This document shows positions 22,650 through 49,453 of a DNA stretch of 64,000 nt, in pieces. The stretch lies in the NCBI RefSeq assembly GCF_964340395.1, contig NC_135561.1, positions 15,395,461 through 15,459,460 on the forward strand, in the 5' to 3' direction. The position numbers were made by a program, and so were the translations under genes. The notes beneath the pieces are model-generated. The model ran no database searches and was not told the DNA's origin. It was given only the letters and a program-made list of their open reading frames with translations. Origin of the DNA: Glandiceps talaboti. Taxonomy: Eukaryota > Hemichordata > Enteropneusta > Spengelidae. Every line of letters begins with the position of its first letter. Within the stretch, counting starts at the first letter, position 1.

Positions 22650-24150
22650 GAGGAAAATCCTGCAGAGTTCGTAGTTATGTGAACAGATTCTTCCATGGAC
22701 AGTATACATCTACAAATCCAGTACACAATACCCTTCTAAAGTCTTATAATTTCTGTCAGATACCACCATCCGTTCAATCGACAGCTACAGTACAAGTACA
22801 GTACAACGCTAGTGTTCTCTGGCTCGGAGAAATCACATTTTACTACTTGTAGCCTACCCGCTCTTTCGGGAGAGTAATAAAGCTTTGTTTGGGAGCTCTT
22901 CAGACAATTTTTGGGATGACTAAATGCCAAATTCTAGAAGAGTTAATCGTTTTGATATGTAGAAGTGTTTCAATAATAAGTACGCCATGTAAATCTTGTC
23001 AACTAAAGTTCAGAATAATACCAGACAAGTCGATCATACGCTTGTAAGAAATGCAAATGCCCCAAACCTTGTTACACCAAACAAGTGTTGTTAAAACAAC
23101 AGTCGCTGAAAAATAAAACTAGGGCTCAGTTCCAATATTTACAAGACTGTATTGGCATTGGAATTGTGCATAATTGCAGTCGGAAATGGGATATGCAAGG
23201 TCTCGCATGTCTCATGGATACTGTGGTCTCTTGTTTCTATCGTAATGAAATTCATGGCTATTTGATCAATCGACATAAATGTTTATTAAATGACAAAGTC
23301 CAATGTTTGACCGGCCAGAACAACTAGAATTTTGTTATTCTGAAGAGATTTGTACATTTAAAAAAAAATATTGCAATAGCATCAAATACGGCCTATTCCC
23401 CGACAAACAATTTTGAACAAAAGGGATGATGTTTTTTATGTAAAGTTACCAAAATACCCATCCGCACGAGGACGACGAACAAAAAATAATTGATGGCACC
23501 TAAGCTTGATATCAACAATTCTCTTACGCGTGACCGATCAATTTGACTGCAAACAAGTAAGTAGGCACAAAACAAGTACCACAAGGTTAGATTCATGTTG
23601 GTAAAATTTGCCCTATCACTGAAGCAAATGTTATTTATTTACTGTAAATTTCAATCAGTTATAAGGACCGACAACATTGCTGTAACTTTGCGAAACTGTT
23701 GGTCCTTAAGGATATTTGACGGTCTCGGACCAACGTTAATTTCCCCCACACAGATTCGTAAGAAATATGTGTATATATTTTTTTAACTTGGTATCATTTT
23801 TATATCAGATTTTTCTCGACATATAAATACTATTTCAGTCATTATTATATCATATTAATTAGTTAATTAATTACCACTACTATTGATATAGTTTGCTTTT
23901 ATTTCTTCCTTTCAATTGATGTGCAGCTACACAGTTGTATTTTTTCTTGCATGTTTATTTTGTCTCAGTCACAGACTTAACTAGTTTAGATGGAACTATT
24001 TCTGTGGTTCTCACCAGATCCTGATAACCAATTCTCCTTTGAAATGTACATATCTTTTTTTTTGTATCTGATGAATAAATTTATTCAGATTTAAAAGAAT
24101 TAAAAAAACCAAAAAACACAAAACCCTACAGTATCAGCGAAAACCATGGC
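22650..24150. other. Unassigned intergenic sequence
   Basis: No supported gene; AT-rich with short frames only. It may include further LINE debris following the endonuclease relic. Confidence 0.35.
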
Positions 24151-24159
24151 TGTGGTATA

Positions 24160-26640
24160 TTTAACACCACAGCGTCACTCTCGTGTGGACAGCAGGTTGT
24201 AATAGCTGAGACTCGACGGTATCAACAGTTTAGGACCAAGATATTGCGTGTATCGTTGTATGTCAGTAAAAACTAACTTTTCTACATGTCACTTAAGATA
24301 CGTAAAAGAGTAGTTTACATGCTCTTATAAAATCCGAACATTGTAGAGGATTCAAAGAACAAACAAAAACGGGGAAAAATCCCACAGTATCAGCAAAAAA
24401 AACATGACTCGGTATATTTCACAATGTGATAATGGTGACAAAACGGTCGCTTTGTAAATTCTGACACTCGTGCCAAAGCTAGGCAGTGGACAGGCTAGCT
24501 AAGGCCTAAAAAAACGTTTGGTTTCGGTTACCCGACCCAACCTAGTTTTTCACTACCGACCATAAACTTCGAGAAAAGAATAATCAAATCGCGAAAATTG
24601 TGAAGTCTCGCAAGAAAGAGTAGATACGGAAACTGACATCAACTTAAGAAGACAAATTAAAAGTGTTCTTCCAATCTGTAATTGTTGTACATCTGCTGGA
24701 AAGAAACCAATAAGGCAGAAACCATTTGGAAAACAATGGAAAACATAACTACCTGAACTAAACATTCACACATGAAAATAAAATAAAATAAAATAAAATA
24801 AAAAACCTACCTACCTACCCCACCTATTCTAAAATTGGGCGTAATCTGAACCACACATTTTTTAAATTAGGCCTAGGGCCAAATAAATAAATATAGACAC
24901 CGACCCTGGTTTAAGCGGACGACCATAACAGTTTGTAATATAAGTAAAGTTATGAGAATTTACTTATATTATCATGTGATTTTCTTTTCAGAGTATCTTT
25001 GGTTACTTTTAAAAAAAATCACATTCCAGTGAGAAACGATGTATTTTCAGCCTATAACAGCACAGTCTGCTATTGTGTTTGTCTACTTCTGAATCATATA
25101 TAATTGCCTTCGTTTACATCTTTTACACCTCATCAACTGTAATGGAAATATTGTGACCAACGAGTATCTTGTCTTTGGGTCAAAGTAATTAAAAAGAATT
25201 CAAAATGTAAAATAAAATCCCTACCTATCTACCCTATTATCCGAAGTAATATTATCGGAAACAAACATTTTCTTATTTTTGCTTAAATGTTATGGGGTTG
25301 TTCTAAACTATATTGCGAGATAACCAAGTTCTCTCTCAATACAGTCAAGATGAACGAAAGATTCTAAGTTACTTTTAAAACATTGTTTTCGAAATCTCGT
25401 GGTACTCTACGTCCCGACATTCCTGCAAATGCGATTTCATGCAATGTTCTCTCGCAGTAGTATCACAGTGGTTTACTCCCCAAACTTCCATATCTTCTTG
25501 ATAACATCGGCTTTTGTCAGACAAAAGTTTGGTGTTTTCATTTAATACTAGTACAATGTGTTATTATCTCGAGGTTCATTTCATGTGATATGTGTAAACT
25601 TGGGGACAATACTACGATATGTCCTTTTTCTCTGTGTAAGCAGTGAATTATATTTTGGGTGTAGTAGCAATACTCAATTCAAGGTAATGAAAGTTTGATC
25701 TGGACAAACTAAAAGGGTACTTACTTTGGTAATCTTGGTGTTGGTTTACTTCAAACGTGGACGGGAAAACCACAAAGGAAAGTTCTTGACTGACGATTTG
25801 ATGATAGCAGGATATATAAAGATTTGGCAGGTGGCTGTCGAACAGAATTAACTCCAAGGGAAATGTTTAAATCTGTAAGCAGAATTTTCAATTGGACTTG
25901 CAGTCAGTTGTAAACATTTAGTGAATGTACGTTGAAACTGGGTCATCTAAATTCTGCCCTCCAGTTAGATATAATGCGAAGAAGTTATTGGACGATATTG
26001 AGTAGAAGAGCTCGCGAATGCAGAACAGGAAATCATTTGTATGATATAGAAAGATAGGCGAGCTAGATTATAAATAATTCGCGGCTGTTGATATTTGTGA
26101 GAGAATGATATGGACTGTAATCCAAAAATATTTCACTTGTGGTAAGTTGACCGGGAAACGCTGTACCAGGACAGCTAAATGGAGGTGCAGTTTTGCGAGT
26201 TGAGAGTATATGCAGAATTACAGTCACTATTTGTACACTGTAGATCCAAGGCGTTTAAATTGTTAAATCAACGGCAGTGTAGTCATTCAAGGTACGATCA
26301 TTCCCATTGCATCCGAGTCGTTGATGTAAGATACTACGTACACCAATCTCCTAATGCAACTCTGACATAGTAGTAGGTCCAAACTGAGTCACACTTGCCA
26401 ACACCATAGATGGAGCATCAACGTCAGCCACTCACAACGGGTATCATTGTGGACTTTGTCAATTCAGTTAGATATTAGTAAACAGGTACTTGGAACTGGG
26501 GACATGTTAGTCATGGATAACTGTCAAACGCACAGTGACGTAGCAAGGGCATCAAAGGGCTAATTTGACTATATAGCTACAGGGATCGGATGACTTTGTA
26601 CTGGGTGACGGATACGATCTTAGACTCCTTCCAAAAAGCT
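24160..26640. repeat. Segmental duplication, diverged copy C
   Basis: Landmarks of copies A and B reappear in order but with more divergence: GGACAGCAGGTTGTAATAGC (near 24187), ATCGTTGTATGTCAGTAAAA (near 24252), ACGGTCGCTTTGTAA (near 24443), CTAAACTATATTGCGAGATA (near 25305) and a GTGGACGGGAAAACCACAAA counterpart (near 25757). It is interrupted by other repeats at about 24500-25290. A further short piece of the same block seems present near 31765-31890. Confidence 0.75.
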
Positions 26641-26649
26641 GTTCTAGAG

Positions 26650-29600
26650 AGTATCAGACATTTTCGATCTCCTAATGTTGGACTATATAGTGCTATGAAT
26701 ACATAAGAAAGAAATGTATTGCTTTATATTTGACAATAATTTAGTTTTGGGGACTTTATTCGTGAAAGGAAAGCCTGGTTTGATACACACTAGCCAGGGA
26801 AGTGATGATACCGAATCTGCTGGCAGCTGGTCAAACCATGATGATGGCTCTATAACCAATTATTGATCCATGTTCAAACCATGGAGGTAGGAATGTACCC
26901 CAATGACCAATCTGATTAAAACCTGATGTAGTAGTGTACACGCCGCGGTTTCTTTTTGGTTGTTATGTTTATTGTCGTTTGTGAGCGCTCCTTACATACA
27001 TCTGACACACTTTTCCGTACCCAATCTCGTATTTACGAGTAGCCAATCAGAATCTGTCTTACAATATAACACTCAACATTCGAATGTAAAAGATAGAAAA
27101 CCACCAAACAATACCACTGACATCGTTGTCTGCGCTCTGTGCTCGTGCTTTTTTTTTCAAACAGAGCGCCCTGAAGTACTTTATGTTTCGGCGCATTACG
27201 CGTTTTCATTGGTTGAGTGAATTCACACAGCAATCTCGTGTGGTTCGGGAAAACCTATGCCACGTATTGTGTGTCACAAAAGAACAGACGACAGTAAACG
27301 TAACAGCCATAAAGAAATCGCGAGGTGTACACTACATCGGATTTTAATCAGATTGTTCCATGACTAAACGAACCATGAACCATGGACGTGTCATGGCCAT
27401 TGGGAGAGATAGGGACAGGAAACTGTGGTATTTGCTTTCAAAGGATGTGGTTGGAATAAATGATTACTTTTTAGGCATTGTCTATGATTAATCTCATTTT
27501 ACACAAGTCAGACTGGTAGGCCGATTTTCGACTTCCTGTGTAGCTGAAATCGACATATTCTCTTGTGATTTTTTGCCCATTCATGAATTCAGTGGATTTT
27601 ACCAGTAATGATTTATTAACAAAATTTGATAATCTGTAAACTCGGCGAAGCGAACCCAACACATTACATTATCACCAGGCTAACGGACTAGCCATTTTAT
27701 CGTCTTATATGTCTGATAAGTAAATAGAAGAGGGGTGGGGGTACCAGTACAAATTACAGAAAAAAACCCCCAAATTATGAAGATAATATTTTCAATTCTA
27801 CATTTAAAAAAACGCAATTTCAGAATAACAAAGAAAATAAGTATTCAGTGCCCCAAGGCCGATTGATAGTCCAACCCATTCATATGCAAATTACACGGAT
27901 CGATACATCGGCCCACTCGAGATACTGTATTTTGTAAGGGATATTCTGAATCGCTCATTTCGCAGAATACCTTACTATGATATCAAAAATGTTCAATCAG
28001 TGATCTTGTTATAAAATGTTATTTTTTTCATCATACTTCCGTTGAAATCATGAGACTTGCGCAGTAAGTTCAAGCAAAGTTCAACTTGTCAAAGGTCGAT
28101 TTTGTGTGTGTACTCCAGTTTTAGTTACAATTTTGAGAGTTCATCCTCTGATTTTGAATCTGAAACCGATCAAAGTATATCTGAAGACGCAAATGAAGCA
28201 ATTTCAGCACAATGGTTTTAGGGTTTTCCCCTTGAGACAGATCGCCAACGACCATTACCGCCATGTTACTATGATATACAAGTTCCCAATAGCCCATGAC
28301 ATTTCTATGGTTTGTATAGGGGTACTGAAAGGTGGTGGGATATCAAACGTGGTATATGTAAGCAACAGATTATACGTATATCAGTATAGGAGACCAACTC
28401 AGATTCTTGAAAGTGGGAGAATTGTTTTAGCAGGTAGCAGAAATAGTACTAAATAAAAGTGTATGGAAGTTTCTACAGTGAGGGAAGGAGTGACTGAGTG
28501 GGTTGGCCGACAACTAGTACAAGAACGATCTTTCATGTAATTTAATAACTTCAAGTGTTCCACAGTTCAAAAGACACAGTTAATCATTTCTTTCCACCGG
28601 CAATCTTTGAGGTTGGGTTCTCTGGAAATACTCATTTTATCAAGGCACTTCATATTTCCGCTGTATCGCAGTACCTGAAATAGAATATTAATGCCTAGGC
28701 ACATCATAAAATAGTAAATATTTTATTTCTTTGTCGCATTACTATAGGAGTGTGTGAGAATAAGTAGACCAACTAGTTATATTTTCACCCGCTATCACTG
28801 TGCGTTTGACCGCCTTGTTCTAATTCTACCCTATAAATGACAGTATTGCTATTTATACTACTACAGGTTTACCATTAGTGTTGCTGATCCTCGTTGCTCG
28901 TCGTGAACCTTCAACCGTCCTACAGTCACGATAAAACTGTATGTATTTTCCTTTTACATGTACGGAAAATATAGTTTTTCCGGTTTACAGTGAAAATAAA
29001 GAGTTGATTATGCAGTAGGCCGGTGAATTATTGAAATACGATTTTACACCTTTGGTTTTATTTCAACGTTTTGCAACTTATTGAAAATGGTGCGTTTACG
29101 AAATACGAAATAGCCCTTGCCCATCCACATAGAAGTCCAAAATTTCTTTAAAAATGACAGAACTTCTAAATTTCTGCTAAAATGTAATGTCATCGCCAAA
29201 AGTAGACGGCCGCCATTTTGCACCATGTGATGACGAACGCCACTGAGCGTTTTGTTGGATAGAGAAAAGTAACAACTTTTGCAGCAAATCTTTTGTAAAA
29301 GGGTCACAAAACCAACTGTATTTTTTACCAGACCACGATGAATTTTGATGAGGGAGTTTTTAAAGCAAGTGCTATCAAACTCATATATTTTGGAAATTGA
29401 ATTTAAAACTGCCTTACAAGACCCGGCGGACCACATGTTCAACTAAAGGTGTTCACTCCCAACGTCAAAATGTATACATTACGTGTGTCGATCAGTGTGG
29501 ACGTGCAGTTTAGCGATTTAAATGTCACCGTTTTCCGTAAAAAAGGGAGGGACAAAGGCTATTAAATGTATCTTCTTTGATATAATAAGACTTCAGTAGT

Positions 29601-32600
29601 AAAGCATATAAGTAGCAGTGTACTTGGTACAGATCATAAGAACATTAGGCATTATAAGGCTGCAACATCTACAATAATAGTATTCTACCACTGCAAGACA
29701 AACGACGATGTTGCTTACTTTGTCATAGGAAAACTGATTCGTTGAACTTTTTTTACACAATTTTAAAGCCATCGTCGTTGTATGGAAATAATGTCGAGTC
29801 TAGTTCTGATGTTACGTGTCATGCATGCTACTTATCAGTACCAAGAGCGACATTGACAATTATATTCCAACCACATGTTTTGTGGCCGTTTCCAGCCCTT
29901 CTCGCTCTCCAACAGCAGTACCCCTTTGTGGTTATGCAAACAAAGGTGTTTCAGATAACCCGACCAACCCTGGTTTAAACAGTCGATCTTAAACATATTT
30001 TCAACATTAAAAACGAACAGATAAGAAATTCTTTGTCTTTTTGATTTTCATGTACGTCTGTTTTCTTTCCCCTGCGATATCTATACACATTTCATCGAAG
30101 CATCACAGAATAGGTATTCTGACCGAATTTGTTTGGTTTTGGGTCGACGCAATATTTTTCAAAATAAAAACATTTAAAAAAAATAAAATAATTAAAAGAA
30201 GATAAAATAAATAACAAAATCCTGACCTACCTACCTACCATATTTTCTGATGCCATATTCAACCCCTCCGTCTTATTGTCTTTTAGTCTATGAACTGTAG
30301 GTACTGCTAGCTTATCAGCTCTCGGCCAACTGAAGTGTCTCGCTCATTTCGTACACTATCGTATGGCAACAACATGTCCGTACATACAACTTACTTGACT
30401 AACTCAAAAATGATTGCAGAGAAATGAAATGGGGGTGGGGTGGGGGGGGCTAAAAAGGTTGTTTTACATTGGGGAAGTAAGTCAGGCAGGTAAAGATGAT
30501 GACGCAATAATTACGTACAGAATTGGTCAATCAAATCTCGATTAAACCTGTTTATTTTCGTCCATTTTAACCCAACAATCGCCAATATGAAATGTTCCAA
30601 ACATGCGTCTAGCAAAGAGCAAACATTACGGTGTAAAAAGCAATTCTCGATGAACCAAGTAGTGTTACATTAATACACAGTACAACTGTTCAACCAATGT
30701 TCAGAGTCATTCCTTCCACTTGATGATATCTGAGTTAAGTCTCTGGCAGTGAGATGAGTAAAGAAATGACATTGGTCATTTTCACGTTTTCAAATCTATG
30801 GCACTCATAAATATAAACCTGCAAAACAGTCAACGACGGTAACCATTTATGTCGTACGGTCTACTCAGAATTACTTTGTCCTTGTTGATATGTGCACGCA
30901 TGTAATTATAACGAATAATTTGTGAAATAAACCCCCCCCCCCCAGAGTTCTATGTACTGTATTTGGTAACTGTTATCAACATAACATAACGAATACTATA
31001 TGTCTTCATGTTTAATTTGCCGTATCATGTATCGTCAGCTTATCATCACACGATGGGTTTGATACCGTTCTACAAGTACGTATTTGCCAGGAAATGGTCA
31101 TTGCCGCACTTATGCCAGGAAACACATCTCTGCACTAGCGGCATGTACTTTTTTCTAAGAGATTTAATATGACCTTTCGAATACTAAAAGTATGATTCAC
31201 ACAAAATCTTCCTTCTGATAAAATTTCACCGAGGAAACATATTGAGACTATTTTGTTTTGCAGGTCACATTTTGAGCCATGAATGAATGTTTGCTTTCGT
31301 CTCAAATCAAATGTGACACCCACTCACCTAGCTACATGCGTGAACGTAGTGAATGCGTCGATTGCCGACCGATGATACGTGACGGTACGTTTTCAAACTA
31401 CATGATAACAAATACTTGATAGCTTGTATATGAATAGTGTGTTCATTTACCATGAAACTCGGGGACATGCCCATCACGGGTAAATAATGAAAACTCTATA
31501 TCGCAGGATTGTTGTTGTTGAATGTGCTGTTCAATATTGCGTGGCTCTAGCCTTGGACTATTACTATATAAATACCAGCGATGTTTTCAAGATCTATCAT
31601 CTGCTACCTCATGTTGCACCATAAACCTCAGCATGCACCTATGTTTTTTGTACAAAAGGTTGTAAGTGATCTACATGTATGTACATGGTGATAACAGTTA
31701 ATCCTCTTGAATTAGACAGTTAACTGGACAGAATACCCACTATTACGATGACCCGTGATTGAAACATAGTCCATTAAATATCTGGCTATCAAGGTAATGG
31801 TGCGATGTATACATTTAGTAATTAATCACCCGAGTATAAACATACGTCATAAGGTTAAAACGTGCCTCCAGAATGACATCCTGTTGTCTAAACTTACAGG
31901 GACGATCGCACAATATCCCAAAAGCTCAATAAGCGAACACCATTCGTTCAGTACAACCCCCTCTCTCCTTTTTTTTTTTATCAACATCTCAGTAGTAAAT
32001 AGAGAAGCTTTTATCACTGAACGCATGGAAGTTTTCGAAATTCGGTTAGAAGCCCGAAAATGAAGTTCTGCAATCGCATTGACGACGCTAGACCTCTACC
32101 CTAAACGAAGTTCGCTTGTTGAGCTTGTGTGATGACATTGTGCGATCATCCCGCATTCTAAAAAGGTGTGTATGGCACCTGACGAATGGTATATTACATG
32201 TATCAGTCCCAGAGATGTAGCTAATATTAAAAGTAGTCAGTCAAATGTAAAAAGTAAGCAGTAACAGCTACAAACAAGACCTATGAATCTGCCAACTGAT
32301 GGCATTAAAGTCCTTAAACAAAGATTTTTTAACCTGAAAAAGTAGTTCGCAAAAATATTGCCGAGTAGTTGGTTGTTTTTGGCGGCTACCGATCATTATT
32401 GACATCCCTACGTACGTTTTCAATATACACAGAGTTACGTGACCTTTCAAGTAGATTTGGACTTTCTTTTGACAGTTGATAAAATCAAGCTGTGTGTAAA
32501 CAATCAAATAAGTCAACGGCGAAATGAAAAAATATATTTTTGAGTTGGAAAGGGATATCTTGTGTATAGTTGTGGTCGCTAGGTGGCGATATTGCAGTGA

Positions 32601-34184
32601 AAGACAACTTGACTACAAGCGCTACGTTGGCTTTAGTTATTTTCAATCCAAGTATATATTCATCACTCAACTTTGAATGAAAATTAAATCACATGTACAC
32701 CGTTTGAAGTATCTAAAAGAAAATCAAGCTATGTACAAAAAGAGTAACCTATTTGTGAACCTATATGTATAAACATGATCTAAGCGTTTTTGTGCACCCC
32801 ATTCACGAAATACTTAGAACTTTTAAAGGAATGCTAGTAAGCTGAAATATACGTGTTTACTACATTTAGCTGTAGGGTTATACTAACTCACATATACTTC
32901 ACAATCACGCTTGTCCGTTTGGCAGAACTCAACCTGTAGTCGAAATCCCTATTATGTCACCATCAGCATTAACGCTGTAATTCATTTTCTCTTTGTGCCA
33001 TTGAGGGCGCGCTTCGACATTTACATTACATTAAAGTAGTAGTTGTTTTATGTATATTTTTACTTTCGCCCAAACATTGGATTTCATCACTTATGCGAGA
33101 TAATTATCTACACAGCTCAACAATTCCAAGGCATGCCACTGGTAAAATTGTGAATTTTCCATATTTAGTCTGCTGCCCTCAACGATTGACACAAACACGC
33201 TCTTTTGTAAATATAACACGTATCGAGGAATTGTAACTTCGTATTAGTACTTTTAATCACATTGATATAGCAATAGAAATCTTGAATTGTAGCAATGTGT
33301 AAGAGTCTAATTCCAGCAAGATTGTAATGCTAAATGTCTAAAAAAACATCACAAAAGAATAAAATGTATAAAGGCAGACATTGTATTGCTAAAAATGGAG
33401 TGGTCTGTACTATTGACTCAAGTACCTACTTTTTTAATGTGCCTTCCGTAAAGGTAGAGTCAATACGTTTTCGTTTCTACACACAATAATTGTTGGAGTG
33501 CAAAATTGTCAATTATGGCTATCATACATGAAAAAACCCTCAAGTGTCAAATAGTTGTGCCAAACTCTAAGAAATCTGAAGTTAGTACATTTAAGATTAA
33601 CTATTCAAACTCCTTAATGTGTAATAAGAAGGGGCTAACAATAACAGAGTAGTGTTTGCAATGAGAGAAGGGTGACAACAAAGTTACGAAATGTAATGTA
33701 ACATAACTTGAACAAGGTCCGAGTAAACTCGATAAATTTATACATTTTATGAAATCTGGCAATATTTTGTCTAATTATGGAATAGATCATGTCCAAAATC
33801 TTGTCAATATTTCCACTTTTCGTAAGGAGATGTGTACCAAATGTTATTTGAATTGAGCCTGCCGTTGTTGAGAAAACGATGGCACAAACAGACACACTCT
33901 CAGATAGACACACACACAGACAGACACATCCGCACATACATTTTTTGGTGTCTACAGCCCTACGGAACTATCTTAGTGTTCAATTGTGCTAAAATGACAT
34001 TTGCGTGAAGGAGCAATGAGATGAGAGTTTATCGGCAGAAACCCTGGTTTCCCGCAGAATATTTACTTTGAGGTTGTTGTAAAAATCGTATGCTGTCGAT
34101 TAATGAATTGATTTAGTGCTCAATACAAATACACGTCATTTGTCACCTATTGCAGGAAATATACAATTCATTTAATCATACAAT
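26650..34184. other. Unassigned intergenic sequence
   Basis: No gene is supported. There are isolated frames of up to 132 codons (29044-29442, minus) without recognisable domains. A minus-strand relative of the TCTGTCTG/GGCTCAATT repeat family lies at about 33640-33965. The region ends at the 3' end of the MOXD1-like gene. Confidence 0.4.
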
Positions 34185-45397
<11,213 letters not shown>

Positions 45398-48300
45398 CTT
45401 GGTAGTAGAAAGCTCTCTGTTTACTCGCTTCCTATGTTCATGTACTTCGGCCTACTGTCCTTGCATAGCATAATCAAGAACAATTTAGCATATGCAAATG
45501 GAGGGAGTGACCCCCCACCCCTCGGAGATTACGTTGCTCTTGGTCATCCGAGATATCCGACTGCATTCGTCATTAAGTAATTTGAGACTAAGAAGATAAT
45601 GTAATAATAAATCAATTTATGTTAGTATTCGACCACAGTCCAGAGAGACTACGATATAGTACTAGGCGGTAGCTCTCTAGTCCATCCTGCAGACCATTAC
45701 ATAATGATCATGAAGAAGAGTTGAAAGGTCAGTGGCTTTACAAAGTGATACAAGCTGATTGATATGTTTTTGAGGTAATATATTTTTCTTCATATCAAAA
45801 GGTACTCCAATATTCTACTTTATACTGATGTATACTCAACCATCACTTGCAATAGACTGAACTCAAACTGGTATTTGGATATAACTTACAAACACAACTA
45901 TAATGACGAAATTTGATATACGTATCAAAATGTACAAGAACTCTCTACTATACAATCAACAGTTCTAACAATGCCAGAACACATATTGTAATGTCATAGA
46001 AAGCATGCATTGACATTAGCATTATACTAGTAGTACTTTAAATGAAGTTTTTTTGTAAGTCGTTCCACTTGAATGAAAAGCCTATAACCTCAAATTGATT
46101 TTACCGGATTCTCTGTCCAGTGGTAACACTTTTAAACACATACAAAACCCATCAAAACGCATATTCAAAACAATTCACAGGTATAGAAGGTAAGTCATAA
46201 TCTGAAAACTCTTCTGCCAGTGTATCGGAAAGCCTTTTAAACGCATATCTATAAATTACATCATTGTGACTGTCATACAGGCGTCAAATCTAAATAAAAT
46301 CTAAATGCCACCCTGAATCTAAATGAGGAAAACAGAATTAAATATATTAAAAACAAATATCACTCTGATTGGCGAGTGATTGGCACTGATAAAAAAAGGT
46401 GAGGCGATGCGACACAGATTCTACATCGACAAAGAAGTATGTGATTCCAAACAAAAGTTGTCCTGAAAACATAAAGTTGCTGAGTTGGAGATAGGGAGAC
46501 TAAATTGCTGAAATGTTATTTTATATTTGTGAGCTATATACGTCCAAAACAGGTAATTATTTCTGATCAGCGCGCGCATCACTTAAATGCCATCTATCGC
46601 GTCGGTCTTTTTTCGTGTTTTTCCAGGTCATGCAGTCTGAGATCAGCGATCGAATTGACACCGTGACACTTCGTTATCATACACTTCACATTCCTTAATC
46701 ATTAAAGTACTATCAATTATACACGTAGTTGTGTAGATTTTCGTCAAATCCATTAGCACTGATCTTTCATTTCCTTTCCTTTCCTTTCTGTTTCAATTGA
46801 TCTCAAATAGTAAATTGGTTTCTCGTTTGAGGTCACATATCAGGATCATTTAATTGAATGAAACCAATTGCATCAAACTAATTGTAACAACGGAATATAT
46901 ATTATATGACGAATTGAGTCAGGCTGTCTTTAAAAGTTGTTGCAATTAACATACTTCAACCAGTCCTGACGAAATGTCTAACCGTGGACGCATATAAATC
47001 ATCCTAATTTAAATATCATATCGTGCACGTATATCAGTTCGCCTAATCCAATTCGTGGGTGTGCCAATACAGATACATTAATAGTTTCACCAGTATTGAG
47101 AAACATTATCAGCTGTAGATATTTCAACAATTCCATGATTTCTGCATGATGGTGTGCAATGAAATGCTCTTACATTGGTGAATCAAATAATTTGTACCAA
47201 GATCTTCCATGAAATGACGTATAGCTCACAAATAACGACGACTGGGACGTCACGTCGAATTCAAAATCTATAGAAATTAAATATCAAGCAAGTTGTGACT
47301 TCGATGTTAAGGTAAGAATCTAGATATCTTTCAATGACAATGGAAATACTAGATCACTATTTATTCAAAATGGTCAGATGGTTACAACGCGGGTCATTAA
47401 ATAATGAAATGAATAGATTTGTGATATCATGATCATCATAGGAACGAACGACATTGAATAACTTCATTTAATTGCAAAATAATTTAATTTCATAAACGTA
47501 ACTCTAATAGCTTTATCTTTTTCGACCCCGGTATATTCGACACTAATACGTCTCGTCCCCATCAATACACATCGCCGTAGAGTATACATATGCGCAATCA
47601 CAGACGCAAAATAACTGCCGCGGCTTGTGGTTCAACTGCTGATTTCCTAATTACCACAGTCATAGTAGGGTGGGGGGGGGGGCTATAGACAACACACAAT
47701 CACAAGTTGGGTGAATAATAATACATTTATAGAAGAAAAATAAATAGAAAAAATCACAAAAATTGGAAAAGTTATGTCGGACCCGTAAAACAAACAAAAA
47801 AGGTGTCAAGTTACAAGTAAAAAATAATATACTATCGGATACTGAAATATGAAATATATGTTAATTAGCATGATAAAAAGCTGGAGCGTTTACCAATTAA
47901 ATTAACGTAAAACTAGATAATTGAAATACTTCTTTACAAATAGTAAAATTGTTCAGCAACTGAAGGTATTTGATTGAATTTCAAAGAATATGCGAAATTT
48001 AAAAAACTGCTTAATTCAATTGAGAAAGTAGTTTAGTAGGTAGTAATTTTTCTCTTTTAAAATCTTAATCATTCATGTTCCTAATCTATGTAGATTGAAG
48101 ACAGAAACGAGTAAATTCCCACAATTCTAAAAGCAAATTACAACAATTCTACAAACCAAAATAATGCTTTTAACAAGCTTGCAATCCAATCATAGTGCGC
48201 CTCCACCGATGGAATATCAAAATACAGTAAAGATAACATTTAATCTTGCTACATAATAGCGATGGAAAAATCTGCCATGCTATAACAGCCTTGTGACAAT

Positions 48301-48682
48301 TGATAAACTTTACAAAAATATGGAAACAATTAATATTTTGGTGCTCAATGTATTTAAAAAAAAACAGTTTTCTTAATATAAGTTCTTTTGGAGGAAAAAT
48401 AATTCATCATAGCATGCATAATCATATATGAATATTTCATCGTTTACGTTTTAAGTAACATCGAATTGAATTTTTAAGTCATTAAGTGGCAGACTACAAT
48501 GTTGGAGGTTTTACGACAACTAAACGAATCAGTTCGTCTGTTGGACCATTTATAATGAAATTGTCAAACAACCCAAAAACTACAAAATATTTGTAGTTGA
48601 CATAAGTGTATTGACTTGTAAAACAACAATGTCTACCAAAATTACAATTTTCAATAAAACTTAAATGCGGAAAAATATTGTA

Positions 48683-48685
<3 letters not shown>

Positions 48686-48766
<81 letters not shown>
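48686..48766. repeat. (TA)n microsatellite
   Basis: About 40 uninterrupted TA units. Confidence 0.97.
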
Positions 48767-48768
<2 letters not shown>

Positions 48769-48863
48769 CTGCTATATTTGATTTTACTTCATAAACATTT
48801 AAGTAACATTTGATATAATGAATTACCTTGTGTGAATATTGATATAAAAATTATTAAGATATG

Positions 48864-49018
<155 letters not shown>

Positions 49019-49312
49019 AACGCACTCATGATGGTTATGGTGATAGGTTGTCTTGAGTGGCTGGCTTGGAACCTGTAATGTACTTGAATTGTTCAAGCCT
49101 CACCACTGCCATCTGCCTTTGAACCGTTGGGTGAAAATTGAACTGTCTCTGTAATCTCTATTAACTCTATGCCTCTATAAACCTGCCTGTATAAATTGTG
49201 GGCTTGCTAATATCAAGGTAACATTTGGAATACTTAAATCGTTTGCTCAAATGTATGCTCCTATTATTTGTATTGGTTATTTCTATTGGAGATAATAACT
49301 GTGTATTGTTAT

Positions 49313-49453
49313 TTATTTTATAGCTAAATTAAGAAGCCTTGAAACCATGTCTCCATAAGCCTGTATATCTGAACAGTATGGCAGCCTTGGTGATTCATTC
49401 CGTGTATATCTGGAACGTGTCATGTCCATTAGAAAGGCGCGATTGATTTTACC
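49313..49453 (-). CDS. Kinase-like exon 2: activation-segment to alpha-F region, with stop
   Basis: Acceptor CTTTCCTTAG is followed in phase 0 by [15 protein letters not shown], then [21 protein letters not shown], six more codons and [18 protein letters not shown] corresponds to the SD(I/V)(Y/W)(A/S)(Y/F)G(V/M)..WELL helix of protein kinases. The DFG position reads MDM and no APE is clear. An AATAAA on the minus strand overlaps the stop, so the transcript may end here, without the rest of the C-lobe. Confidence 0.68.
   Translation of the reverse strand, partial: GKINRAFLMDMTRSRYTRNESPRLPYCSDIQAYGDMVSRLLNLAIK

Noticed and set aside
28106-28456. A 116-codon plus-strand frame
   Set aside because: It begins without an ATG context, and shows no conserved motif or periodic codon preference that I can see.
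29044-29442. A 132-codon minus-strand frame
   Set aside because: No family resemblance, no ATG at the open start and no neighbouring exons. It could be chance in AT-rich DNA; transcripts would decide.
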